Shown in pieces: positions 15,392 to 22,529 of a stretch of 32,421 bases of DNA (position 1 is the first letter of the stretch; every line of letters begins with the position of its first letter). The notes under the pieces were generated by a model. That model was given only the letters and a program-made list of their open reading frames with translations. It was not told the origin of the DNA and ran no database searches. The position numbers were made by a program, and so were the translations under genes. The stretch lies in assembly GCA_964628235.1 (NCBI GenBank), contig CAZVLU010000041.1, positions 1 to 32,421 of the forward strand, given 5' to 3'. The DNA is from CAMAVH01 sp964628235 (GTDB lineage Bacteria; Pseudomonadota; Alphaproteobacteria; SMXQ01).

Positions 15392-16891
15392 ATGGATCCC
15401 CTGTTTCGCCTCGCGTCCTCCATCGCCGGCAAACTTGCGCTGATTCTGATCGTGTTCGTCGCTTGCCCGATGATCATCTACAGCCAGTTTCGCGACGCCG
15501 ACGAAGAGAAGAACGCCTTGCTGCTGCGCTCGGTGCGCGAGCAGGGCCGCCTGATCGCCCAGGCCCTGACGCCGGTTCTGACCTCCGCCGATGCCGCCGC
15601 TTTGCCGAGGCTGCGCCAGGGCGTCGAGAAGGTCGTCGAAGGACCATTGAAAGTGCGTCTGTTGCTGCGTCCGCAGGCCGCCGAGCCGGACAATTTCTTC
15701 TACATCGCTTCTGTGCCGCCGGTCGCCGCCGATCTCTTGCAGCGCGAGCGAAAGGAACTGCTCGACACCGGCATCCTCGAGCGTCTGCGCGGCAGTTGCG
15801 AAGGCGAGGGGCCGTTGGCGCTGCGTTACACCAATCCCGCCGGCGAGCAGGAAGTGCTGAGTTCGGTGACGCCGATCATGACGGCGACCGGCTGCTGGGC
15901 GGTCATCACGTCGCACACCACGGCCGATTTCCTCGGCTCGTCGCTCGGCCAGCCCTATTGGCGCACCACGGCTGTGCAATGGGCCGCCGCCATCTATCTC
16001 ATCATGGCGATGCTGGTCATCTCGCTGTTTCTCGGCATCTGGGGCAACCTCCGCCGCTTCGGCCGCATCGCCCGCGCCATACGCCAGGACCGCTTGCGCG
16101 GCGCCTCGTTCGCGGCGCTCAACCAAGTGCCGGAATTGCACGGCGTCGCCGTCGAATTCGATCACATGGTCGGCACCCTGCAAGGCTCGGCTGCCGCCAT
16201 CCGCAGCGCCGCGGAAGAAAACGCCCATGCGCTGAAAACGCCCATCGCGGTCATCTCGCAGTCGCTCGAACCTTTGAAACGGGCCGTGCCGGAGACCGAC
16301 ACGCGCGGCCGGCGCGCTTTGCACCTGATCGAGCGCTCGGTCGAAAAGCTCGACGCGCTCGTCTCGGCGGCGCGCCGCATGGACGAGGCGATCGCCGAAC
16401 TGATCAATCCGCCGCTTGAGCCGGTCGATCTGTCGGCGCTCGTCGCGCGCCTGCTCATCGATTACGAGGAGAAGATGCGCGGCGACGGCTTGCGCCTCGA
16501 TCAGCGCGTGCTGCCCGATCTGCGCGTCGTCGGCAGCATCGATCTGCTGGAAACGGCGATCGAGAATATCGTCGAGAACGCCATTAGCTTCTCGCCGCCT
16601 AAGGGTGGCGTCGCCGTCACCTTGGTGACGGAAGGCGCCGACGCCGTGCTGACCGTCGCCGACGAAGGGCCCGGCGTCGATCCGCGCCATCTGGCGATGA
16701 TTTTCGAGCGCTATTTCTCGCACCGTCCGGCGCGCGATCCGCTGGGGCCGGGGGTCGAAGGCGAGACCCATTTCGGCATCGGCTTGTGGATCGTCCGGCG
16801 CAACATCGAGGCGCTCGACGGCAGCGTCACGGCGCTCAACCGGCCGCAGGGCGGGCTGGCCATCACGATCCGCATTCCCATTGCGAAATAA
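15392..16891 (+). CDS. Membrane sensor histidine kinase, partner of the upstream regulator
   Basis: A 499-residue kinase. The first membrane segment is about residues 12-31 and the second about 195-217; between them is a periplasmic sensing region of roughly 160 residues with two cysteines (RGSCEG, ATGCWAV) that could form a disulfide. After a HAMP-like stretch comes the H-box AHALKTPIAV (His279, with Ala instead of the usual Glu after the His), then N-box ENIVENAISFSPP, G1 DEGPGVDP and G2 FGIGLWIVRR near the end. It would phosphorylate the regulator encoded just before it. ATG 15392 is preferred; a TTG at 15383 overlaps the regulator's stop and adds three residues. Envelope or redox stress is a plausible signal (inference from the lipoprotein neighbour). 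Confidence 0.92.
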   Translation: MDPLFRLASSIAGKLALILIVFVACPMIIYSQFRDADEEKNALLLRSVREQGRLIAQALTPVLTSADAAALPRLRQGVEKVVEGPLKVRLLLRPQAAEPDNFFYIASVPPVAADLLQRERKELLDTGILERLRGSCEGEGPLALRYTNPAGEQEVLSSVTPIMTATGCWAVITSHTTADFLGSSLGQPYWRTTAVQWAAAIYLIMAMLVISLFLGIWGNLRRFGRIARAIRQDRLRGASFAALNQVPELHGVAVEFDHMVGTLQGSAAAIRSAAEENAHALKTPIAVISQSLEPLKRAVPETDTRGRRALHLIERSVEKLDALVSAARRMDEAIAELINPPLEPVDLSALVARLLIDYEEKMRGDGLRLDQRVLPDLRVVGSIDLLETAIENIVENAISFSPPKGGVAVTLVTEGADAVLTVADEGPGVDPRHLAMIFERYFSHRPARDPLGPGVEGETHFGIGLWIVRRNIEALDGSVTALNRPQGGLAITIRIPIAK

Positions 16892-17051
16892 CCTATAAAA
16901 ATCAATATTCTAGGCGGCGTGATCAAGCCTCGCGGCTGTCACAACTTTGCCCCAACCTTGCCGCAAGACCGCCTAAAGAGGCTCGCATAGCTTTGTTCTT
17001 GCCGGGGCTGAGTTCCGGCAGGGAGCAACAGCGTCAGAACCGAGTCATCAG

Positions 17052-17540
17052 ATGCGGACAGTCGAGAGCCTGCCAGCGGACGAGTCCGGAGCCTTTCAAG
17101 GCAGCATCGGCGACACCGCATTTCTCGCGCAGATCGAGCGCAGCATCGCGTTGCTCGCCGGCCAACATTTCCTTCGCATTTCCCTGTTTCGTTTAGAATT
17201 CGTCGGCGTTGCCGCTGCCGAGATCGGCCCCGCTACCCGTCAGTCGCTGGCCGCGCTCGGCATGATCGGCGCTCTGCCTGACGGCAGCTTCGGCTTGCTC
17301 ATCGTCGGCCCCCGCGCTCCCGGCCAGGACGATCTGGCGATCGAGCGCGTCGTCGCCGAAAAGCTCAACCATGTCTTGACCGTCGCAGCGCCGTCCGCTG
17401 CGCGCCTGCTCTCGGTCAGCGCGGCCCATCGCTGGGCCGATGAGATCGGCGGCGCGGAAGACTTGATCGACGAAGCGCTCTTCGTCTCGGCGACACGCGC
17501 CAGCTTCATGCGGCCCGAACCCACGCGTAAGGCGTCCTGA
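17052..17540 (+). CDS. Hypothetical protein, possible degenerate cyclase-like fold
   Basis: A 162-residue cytoplasmic protein of unknown function. It starts with a helix-rich region (IGDTAFLAQIERSIALLAGQ near 20-39), then beta-alpha segments FLRISLFRLEFVG, LAALGMIGALPDGSFGLLIVGPRAP and an amphipathic helix RVVAEKLNHVL. The order of LPDGSFGLLIVGP followed by a helix loosely recalls the second half of a GGDEF domain, but the GGDEF signature and metal-binding residues are absent; this is only a shape resemblance. It has no signal peptide or membrane segment. It lies 160 bases after the kinase gene on the same strand and could be co-regulated. Confidence 0.6.
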   Translation: MRTVESLPADESGAFQGSIGDTAFLAQIERSIALLAGQHFLRISLFRLEFVGVAAAEIGPATRQSLAALGMIGALPDGSFGLLIVGPRAPGQDDLAIERVVAEKLNHVLTVAAPSAARLLSVSAAHRWADEIGGAEDLIDEALFVSATRASFMRPEPTRKAS

Positions 17541-17586
17541 GCGTGCCCCCCGACGTCGATCGACTGCGCGTCTTTAGTCGCGCTTG

Positions 17587-17643
17587 CGGCATTGCCGGCC
17601 TCAATAAGAACAGCCGGCCAAAGAGCCGGCAACAGCAATGCCG
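17587..17643. repeat. Branched hairpin structure with three GCCGGC copies
   Basis: An outer stem CGGCATTGC (17587-17595) pairs perfectly with GCAATGCCG (17635-17643). Inside are three copies of GCCGGC (17594-17599, 17613-17618 and 17625-17630); the last two form a 6-bp hairpin with loop CAAAGA. There is no T-tract, so it is not a standard terminator. It lies in the gap between two hypothetical genes and would form in RNA from either strand. Confidence 0.55.
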
Positions 17644-17681
17644 TCGTTAGAGCGGCAGATGGAGCTTAGGGACATTTGAGT

Positions 17682-18134
17682 ATGAGTGCGTTCTGGGAGA
17701 GAGACACCGCCTGGCGACAGGCGCTTGTGGCGTCAGCCGCCGGTTTGATGATCATAGTCGGCGTCGCTTGGGCGAGCGATCAAGGCGCGCTGCCTATGCC
17801 AACGCGTCAGGAGCAGGCAAGCGCCTGGTCGCCGGCGACCATCGATGCCTTGTCGCCGGGCAACCGGCTGATCGCCGAAGCGTTATTCGCGGCGCAAGGG
17901 CCGGACGATCGCGAGCGCAAGACTTGGCCGCTGGCGCGCATCGCCGCGTCGCGCAGTGACGGACAGAGCTGGGGCGATGTCTTTCAGCAGATGAAGAGCG
18001 AAAATCTATTGCGGGCGGAGACGTTAGGGCAGGTGGTGAACTGGTATCAGTCCAACTATATCAAGCCCGAGCCTTACATCGCCCGCGCGCCGATCGGGCC
18101 GACTCCGGCAAGCGATAAAAACTACGGGAACTAG
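17682..18134 (+). CDS. Hypothetical exported or membrane-anchored protein
   Basis: A 150-residue protein not assigned to a family. One hydrophobic segment (about residues 10-32, ALVASAAGLMIIVGVAWA) follows a short charged start and may be a signal peptide cut after VAWA or an anchor. The rest is soluble: SPGNRLIAEALFAAQ near 58, then a helical stretch SWGDVFQQMKSENLLRAETLGQVVNWYQ near 96-123, and a proline-rich tail. ATG 17682 has AGGGA 11 bases upstream; a TTG at 17676 is the alternative. The gene's stop codon lies inside an EcfG-type promoter for the next gene. Confidence 0.65.
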   Translation: MSAFWERDTAWRQALVASAAGLMIIVGVAWASDQGALPMPTRQEQASAWSPATIDALSPGNRLIAEALFAAQGPDDRERKTWPLARIAASRSDGQSWGDVFQQMKSENLLRAETLGQVVNWYQSNYIKPEPYIARAPIGPTPASDKNYGN

Positions 18135-18151
18135 GCCGCGCCGCCAGCGTT
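18127..18151 (+). promoter_or_regulatory. EcfG-type stress promoter overlapping a stop codon
   Basis: GGAAC (18127-18131), 16 bases, CGTT (18148-18151): an exact consensus match in the right orientation. The stop codon of the upstream gene (18132-18134) directly follows the -35 element. Transcription would start near 18159, giving a leader of about 40 bases containing the AGGAGG ribosome site (18183-18188) of the glycine-zipper lipoprotein. Confidence 0.68.
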
Positions 18152-18199
18152 TCTAAATTTACTCAGCGTCGCTTAGAGCACATAGGAGGAGCGAAAAAA

Positions 18200-18436
18200 A
18201 TGACCAACGTTAAGAAAATCAGTGCTGTCTGTCTCATGCTGTTCGGCCTCGCGGCCTGCTCGAATTTGAACAATCAAGAGCAGCGGACTTTGTCAGGCGG
18301 CGCGCTCGGCGCAGCCGGCGGCGCCGTGGTCGGCGCGCTGACGGGTAGCTGGGTGACGGGCGCTTTGATCGGTGGCGCCGGCGGCGCCGCGATTGGCGCT
18401 GTCACCAGCGACAAGGATGTGAGCGTGCGCAAGTAG
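18200..18436 (+). CDS. Small glycine-zipper lipoprotein
   Basis: A 78-residue lipoprotein. The signal peptide ends in the lipobox LAAC (Cys20); the mature part carries a glycine-zipper of the OmpA/17-kDa-antigen or YMGG type (GGALGAAGGAVVGALTG and GALIGGAGGAAIGAVTS, about residues 33-69), which can insert in or oligomerise at the outer membrane. A short basic tail (VSVRK) ends the protein. A strong ribosome site AGGAGG lies 11 bases before the ATG. It has its own stress-type promoter, consistent with the stress induction seen for many such lipoproteins. The structured repeat array starts immediately downstream. Confidence 0.88.
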   Translation: MTNVKKISAVCLMLFGLAACSNLNNQEQRTLSGGALGAAGGAVVGALTGSWVTGALIGGAGGAAIGAVTSDKDVSVRK

Positions 18437-18790
18437 CGCGCAACGGAACGCTTCGTCGGCTGGCCCCCCGGCGGCTTACGAGGCAGGACGCGGGTGTCGC
18501 GACGGGCATCCGCGTCTTTTAAACCCGAGGAGCGGCGTCTTTGCCGCTCCGGTATCGAATAAGGCGCGTTGCGAACGCGCCGGACGAAAACTCCGTCGGT
18601 TGGCCCCCCGGCGGCCTACGGAGCGGGCGCGGATGTCGCGACGGGCATCCGCGCCTCACAAATTCAGCGCAGAACGCGCGGTTTAAAAACCGCGCCGCTG
18701 GCGCGAGACGAAATTTCGTCAGTTGGCCCCCCGGCGGCTGGCGAGGTGAGGAGCGGATGTCGCGACGGGCATCCGCTCCTTTTTATTTTA
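18437..18790 (+). repeat. Array of three structured, co-varying repeats
   Basis: Three related units follow the lipoprotein gene; their CGTC(G/A)G starts are at 18454, 18594 and 18717 (periods 140 and 123). Each has the block TTGGCCCCCCGGCGGC or its close variant, then 32-33 bases from the start a hairpin with the invariant loop TCGCGACGGG. The stems differ but stay paired: 18487-18496/18507-18516, 18626-18635/18646-18655 and 18749-18759/18770-18780. Units 2 and 3 are preceded by another GC-rich hairpin (18563-18581 and 18676-18695), and unit 1 is followed by one at 18529-18550. Compensatory changes argue for selected RNA structure. It could be a tandem small-RNA/leader element or a mobile palindromic repeat family. 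No coding function is supported. Confidence 0.75.
18749..18790 (+). terminator. Intrinsic terminator formed by the third repeat
   Basis: An 11-bp perfect stem AGGAGCGGATG/CATCCGCTCCT with a 10-base loop, followed by an AT tract of mostly T (18780-18790). It ends the lipoprotein/repeat transcript before the convergent DUF2937 gene. Confidence 0.82.
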
Positions 18791-18813
18791 TGCTCATAAA
18801 TCTTTTTCAGCGT

Positions 18814-19287
18814 TCAATAGGCGCGCCGCTTCGGTCGCAGCCATCGCAACGGCGCGGTGACGAGATCGTAGATCAGCCAGCCGAGCGCCATGCCGACGAG
18901 AGCGCTGATCAGGCTTGCTACGTCGAGCGGCAACGCCGGCTGAAAATTCTCGAATGCGGCCTGGGCGATCGTCTTGTCGATGTCGCGCAGCAACGCCAGC
19001 GGCCGCCACAGCGGATCGGCGGAGGCGACAGCGTCGTAGGCGCGCGCCAAATCGTTCAAGCGGCGCTCGGCGGCGGCGACCAGGGCAGCTTGCGTATCGA
19101 CGGGCAAGGGGCCGGCGTAATCGCCGGCGCGGATCTTTTCCAGAGTCAGGCGGGCTTCATCGACATGGCCGCCGAGGCGCTGCAGATAGGCGGCGCTGAA
19201 AGCTTGCGCCTGCGAGGCGGCGAGGCCCGCCGTGGCGGCGACGGCGGTGCCGGCCAACGAATCGATCTTGCGCAGCAGCCAGGACAT
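18814..19287 (-). CDS. DUF2937 family membrane protein
   Basis: A 157-residue protein with the DUF2937 layout: an N-terminal membrane segment (about residues 11-30), the conserved AAYLQRLGGHVDEARLTLEKI near 32-52, a helical periplasmic middle, and a second membrane segment near 123-142 (VASLISALVGMALGWLIYDLV) before a basic tail. The function of the family is unknown; two membrane segments with a helical hairpin between them suggest an envelope or sensor role. The gene is convergent with the repeat array and divergent from the SDR gene. A TATAAG at 19298-19303 on the minus strand could be a -10 element but no good -35 was found. Confidence 0.8.
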   Translation of the reverse strand: MSWLLRKIDSLAGTAVAATAGLAASQAQAFSAAYLQRLGGHVDEARLTLEKIRAGDYAGPLPVDTQAALVAAAERRLNDLARAYDAVASADPLWRPLALLRDIDKTIAQAAFENFQPALPLDVASLISALVGMALGWLIYDLVTAPLRWLRPKRRAY

Positions 19288-19449
19288 GAGCAGGCCTTAT
19301 ATGATGAAGAATGGACGTCATGCGGACGCGGGTGGCGAGGTGCGGGGGATTGTGGCACCTTCTCCAGCCGCAATGAACGCCGCAAACACGGCGGCAAAAC
19401 GGCAGGGCCAGGCGCGCGGCGGCGCGCATGCGACAAGGGGGGCGCGACG

Positions 19450-20253
19450 ATGGGTATCGATTTGCAAAACCGTGTCGCGGTGATCACCGGCGCCAGCCGC
19501 GGGCTGGGCCGTGCCATGGCGATCGGCCTGGCCGAGGCGGGCGCCCGCGTCGTGCTGGCGTCCCCCGAAAGCGCCGGCTTGCGCTCCGCTGCCGCCGAGA
19601 TCGGCGCCGACCGCGCGCTCGCGGTGCCGACCGACATCACGGTCAAGGCCGATTGCCAGCGCTTGATCGGCGAAGCGCTCGATCGCTTCGGCGCCCTCGA
19701 TGTCCTCATCAACAACGCGCGCCGGCCCCATCGCGGCCCCGGCTTGCCGCCCAACGGAAACTCCTTGCCGTTCTGGGAATCCGACCCCGATATCTGGATG
19801 GAGACGGTCAAGGTCAACGTCAGCGGCACCTTCCTGCTCAGCCATCTGGTCGCGCCGCATCTGATCCGGCAGGGCTGGGGCCGCATCGTCAATCTCACCA
19901 CCAGCCTCGACACCATGCAGCGCCCGCGCAATTCGCCCTACGGCGTCACCAAGGCGGCCCTCGAAGCGGCGACGATGATCTGGGCGCAGGATTTGGCGGG
20001 AACCGGCGTGACGGTCAATTCGCTCATCCCGGGCGGCGCCTGCGACAGCGATCCCGAGCGGCCAGCGGGGCGCGGCCACAGCAAGCTGCTGCCGGTCGAT
20101 GTGATGAATCCGCTCGCCGTCTGGCTCGCCTCCGACCTGTCGGACGGTCAAACGGGGGGCCGTTATGTCGGCAAACTATGGAACGCGGCCCTGCCGCCGA
20201 GCGAAGCGGCGGCCCGCTGTCTGGAGCCGCCGGTGCTGCGGGCCTCGGCCTGA
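19450..20253 (+). CDS. SDR-family oxidoreductase
   Basis: A 267-residue classical short-chain dehydrogenase/reductase. The cofactor motif TGASRGLG is at residues 14-21, NNAR (variant of NNAG) near 91, and the catalytic residues are a Ser in LTTSLD near 155 and the YGVTK Tyr/Lys near 167-171. The lack of a conserved Arg right after the GLG region does not settle NADH versus NADPH. These enzymes oxidise alcohols or reduce ketones; the substrate is unknown. ATG 19450 is chosen as the first residue of the SDR fold with a GGGG-rich stretch upstream; longer in-frame starts run back into the repeat array and are rejected. No clear operon partner: a PHO box separates it from phoX. Confidence 0.9.
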   Translation: MGIDLQNRVAVITGASRGLGRAMAIGLAEAGARVVLASPESAGLRSAAAEIGADRALAVPTDITVKADCQRLIGEALDRFGALDVLINNARRPHRGPGLPPNGNSLPFWESDPDIWMETVKVNVSGTFLLSHLVAPHLIRQGWGRIVNLTTSLDTMQRPRNSPYGVTKAALEAATMIWAQDLAGTGVTVNSLIPGGACDSDPERPAGRGHSKLLPVDVMNPLAVWLASDLSDGQTGGRYVGKLWNAALPPSEAAARCLEPPVLRASA

Positions 20254-20259
20254 CGAACT

Positions 20260-20288
20260 ATGTCATCAAGCCGTCATATTTCGGTCGC
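20260..20288 (+). promoter_or_regulatory. PHO box (PhoB operator), three repeats
   Basis: Three 7-mers, ATGTCAT (20260-20266), CCGTCAT (20271-20277) and CGGTCGC (20282-20288), separated by 4-base spacers and thus repeating every 11 bases. This matches the CTGTCAT-N4-CTGTCAT PHO box, which replaces the -35 element in PhoB-activated promoters. It lies 92 bases before phoX, a typical Pho regulon gene. Confidence 0.82.
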
Positions 20289-20379
20289 CGCCCTGTCTTG
20301 AGCCTCTCCTAAGAGTCGTGGCGTTCCGGCGCGTCCTCAGGGTCCGCCGGCCTGTCATCCACCTTCGAGAGAGCCCTCC

Positions 20380-22398
20380 ATGTCAAACGGAAACGCGCCA
20401 CGCCCGTCCGTGCCGGACACTGATGCCTATGCAAAATTGACCATGGACGACGGGTCGGACATGCCGATCACTTCGCCGACCATGGGCGACATCATCGCCA
20501 GCCGTTTCGGCCGCCGCGAAATGATGAAAGGCCTGCTCGCCGCCACTGCCATCACCGCCGTCGCGTCGCCGCTCACGACGATCCTCGCCGATCGCGCCGA
20601 GGCCCAGGCCGCCGGCTCCGCCTTCCGGTTCACCGAACTGACCCACGGCGTCGACGCCAACCATCATGTCGCGCCCGGCTATAGCGCCGACGTTCTGATC
20701 CGTTGGGGTGATGCAGTGACGGCCGACGCGCCGGCCTTCGATCCGGCGAACGTCACGGCCGCTTCGCAGGCCAAGCAGTTCGGCTACAACTGCGACTTCA
20801 CCGGCGTCGTCCCGCTGCCGGGCAGCAACGACACCTCCAATCGCGCGCTGCTTTGCGTCAACCACGAATACACCCAGATCTATCTGATGGTGCCGGGCCT
20901 GCGCGATCAGCAGGAGAAGGATGTCCGCTTCAAGGACATGACCAAGGATCTGGTCGAATTGGAAATGGCCGCGCACGGCGGCAGCGTCGTCGAGATCGTC
21001 AAGCAGGGCGGCAAGTGGTCGGTCGTGAAGGGCAGCCAGTATAATCGCCGCGTCACTGCCGACACGCCGATGCGCATTTCCGGTCCGGCCGCCGGTCATG
21101 ACCGCATGAAGACGAGCTACGACGCGTCGGGCGCCATGGTGCGCGGCACGATCAACAATTGCGCCGGCGGCATCTCGCCGTGGGGCACCTATCTGACGGC
21201 CGAGGAGAACTTCAACAACTACTTCTCCGGCAAGGTCGACGGCCATAAGGAAGAGGCCAACTACAAGAGCTACGGCATTCCCGGCGGCGAATATGCTTGG
21301 GGCACCTTCGTCGATCGCTTCGACCTGAACAAGGAAGAGAACGAGGCAAACCGCTTTGGCTGGATCGTCGAGATCGATCCTTACGACGCCAACTCGACGC
21401 CGGTGAAGCGCACCGCGCTCGGCCGTTTCAAGCATGAAGGCGCCGAGACGATCGTCAACGCCGACGGTCGCGTCGTCGTCTATTCCGGCGACGATGAGCG
21501 TTTCGCCTTCGTTTACAAGTTCGTCACCGCCGGCCGCTACAACGCCACCGACCGCGCCGCCAACCGCGACTTGCTCGATTCTGGCACCCTTTACGTCGCC
21601 AAATACACCGACGACGGCAAGGGCGAGTGGTTGCCGCTGGTGTTCGGCCAGGGCCCGCTGACCGCCGCCAACGGCTTCAGCAGCCAAGCCGACGTGCTCA
21701 TCGAGACGCGCAAGGCGGCCCGCCTGCTCGGCGCCACGCCGATGGATCGTCCCGAGGACATCGAGCCCAACAAGCGCACCAACAAGATCTATGTCATGTT
21801 GACCAACAACGACCGCCGGCAGGCGGCGCAGGTCGATAAGATCAACGACCGCGCCGGCAATCTCTGGGGCCAAGTGATCGAGATGACGCAGGCCGGCAAC
21901 GACCATGCCGCCACCGCCTTCACCTGGGAAATCCTGGTGAAGGGCGGCGATCCGAAGATCGCCGAAGTCGGCGCCATGTGGAATCCGGCGACCACGGCGA
22001 ACGGCTGGTTCGCCTGCCCCGACGGCTGCGCCATCGACCATCAGGGCCGTCTGTGGATCGCCACCGACCAGGGCGGCGGCTGGAAGAAGGCCTCCGGACG
22101 CGTCGACGGCGTCTATGCGCTCGACACCGAAGGCGCCGCGCGCGGCACCAGCAAGCTGTTCTATCGCGTGCCGGTCGGCGCCGAGATGACCGGCTTGTCC
22201 TTCGCCTCGGACGACCAGACGGCCTTCGTCGCCGTGCAGCATCCGGCCGCCGACGGCACCGAACAGTGGGATGCCTTCGGCAAGAAGTCGACCTACGCCG
22301 AGCCGGCGACGCGTTGGCCCGACTTCGATTCCAAGCTGCCGCCGCGGCCTTCCGTCGTCGCTATCACCAAGACGGGCGGCGGCGTGATCGGCTCCTAA
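20380..22398 (+). CDS. phoX: PhoX-type alkaline phosphatase (DUF839), Tat-exported
   Basis: A 672-residue PhoX family phosphatase. The long N-terminus carries a twin-arginine signal SRFGRREMMKG (Arg45, Arg46), a hydrophobic stretch, and cleavage near AEAQA (about residue 77). Characteristic blocks include LLCVNHEYTQ near 165, GGISPWGTYLTAEENFNNYF near 262-281, YGIPGGEYAWGTFVDRFDL near 298 and FKHEGAETIVNADGRVVVYSGDDERF near 348-373. PhoX enzymes release phosphate from organic esters in the periplasm using Ca2+ and Fe3+ with Tat export in the folded state. A PHO box upstream predicts induction by phosphate starvation. A strong terminator follows, so it is probably monocistronic. Confidence 0.94.
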   Translation: MSNGNAPRPSVPDTDAYAKLTMDDGSDMPITSPTMGDIIASRFGRREMMKGLLAATAITAVASPLTTILADRAEAQAAGSAFRFTELTHGVDANHHVAPGYSADVLIRWGDAVTADAPAFDPANVTAASQAKQFGYNCDFTGVVPLPGSNDTSNRALLCVNHEYTQIYLMVPGLRDQQEKDVRFKDMTKDLVELEMAAHGGSVVEIVKQGGKWSVVKGSQYNRRVTADTPMRISGPAAGHDRMKTSYDASGAMVRGTINNCAGGISPWGTYLTAEENFNNYFSGKVDGHKEEANYKSYGIPGGEYAWGTFVDRFDLNKEENEANRFGWIVEIDPYDANSTPVKRTALGRFKHEGAETIVNADGRVVVYSGDDERFAFVYKFVTAGRYNATDRAANRDLLDSGTLYVAKYTDDGKGEWLPLVFGQGPLTAANGFSSQADVLIETRKAARLLGATPMDRPEDIEPNKRTNKIYVMLTNNDRRQAAQVDKINDRAGNLWGQVIEMTQAGNDHAATAFTWEILVKGGDPKIAEVGAMWNPATTANGWFACPDGCAIDHQGRLWIATDQGGGWKKASGRVDGVYALDTEGAARGTSKLFYRVPVGAEMTGLSFASDDQTAFVAVQHPAADGTEQWDAFGKKSTYAEPATRWPDFDSKLPPRPSVVAITKTGGGVIGS

Positions 22399-22422
22399 GC
22401 CGTTCAACCCCGCTTCGCTTTA

Positions 22423-22456
22423 GGGGCGTTCTCGCAAGGGAACGCCCCTTTTCTTT
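22423..22456 (+). terminator. Intrinsic terminator after phoX
   Basis: GGGGCGTTC (22423-22431) pairs with GAACGCCCC (22440-22448) across an 8-base loop, followed by TTTTCTTT. A strong Rho-independent terminator 25 bases after the phoX stop. Confidence 0.9.
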
Positions 22457-22529
22457 GCGCCGCTTTGAAGTGGACGCCCTCGGCCGCCGCCGCTAGCTTG
22501 CGGCAAAAGCGCGGCAGGGGACGGGCGGC

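Noticed and set aside
18437..18790. CRISPR array
   Set aside because: Only three long, diverged units with unequal spacing and internal hairpins; no uniform spacers and no cas genes.
18541..19449. Long N-terminal extension of the SDR protein
   Set aside because: The in-frame stretch translates the repeat array and the DUF2937 antisense; the SDR fold starts at 19450.
20383..22407. Long antisense frame of 674 codons opposite phoX
   Set aside because: It mirrors a well-supported gene, has no recognisable domain, and such frames are common in GC-rich DNA.
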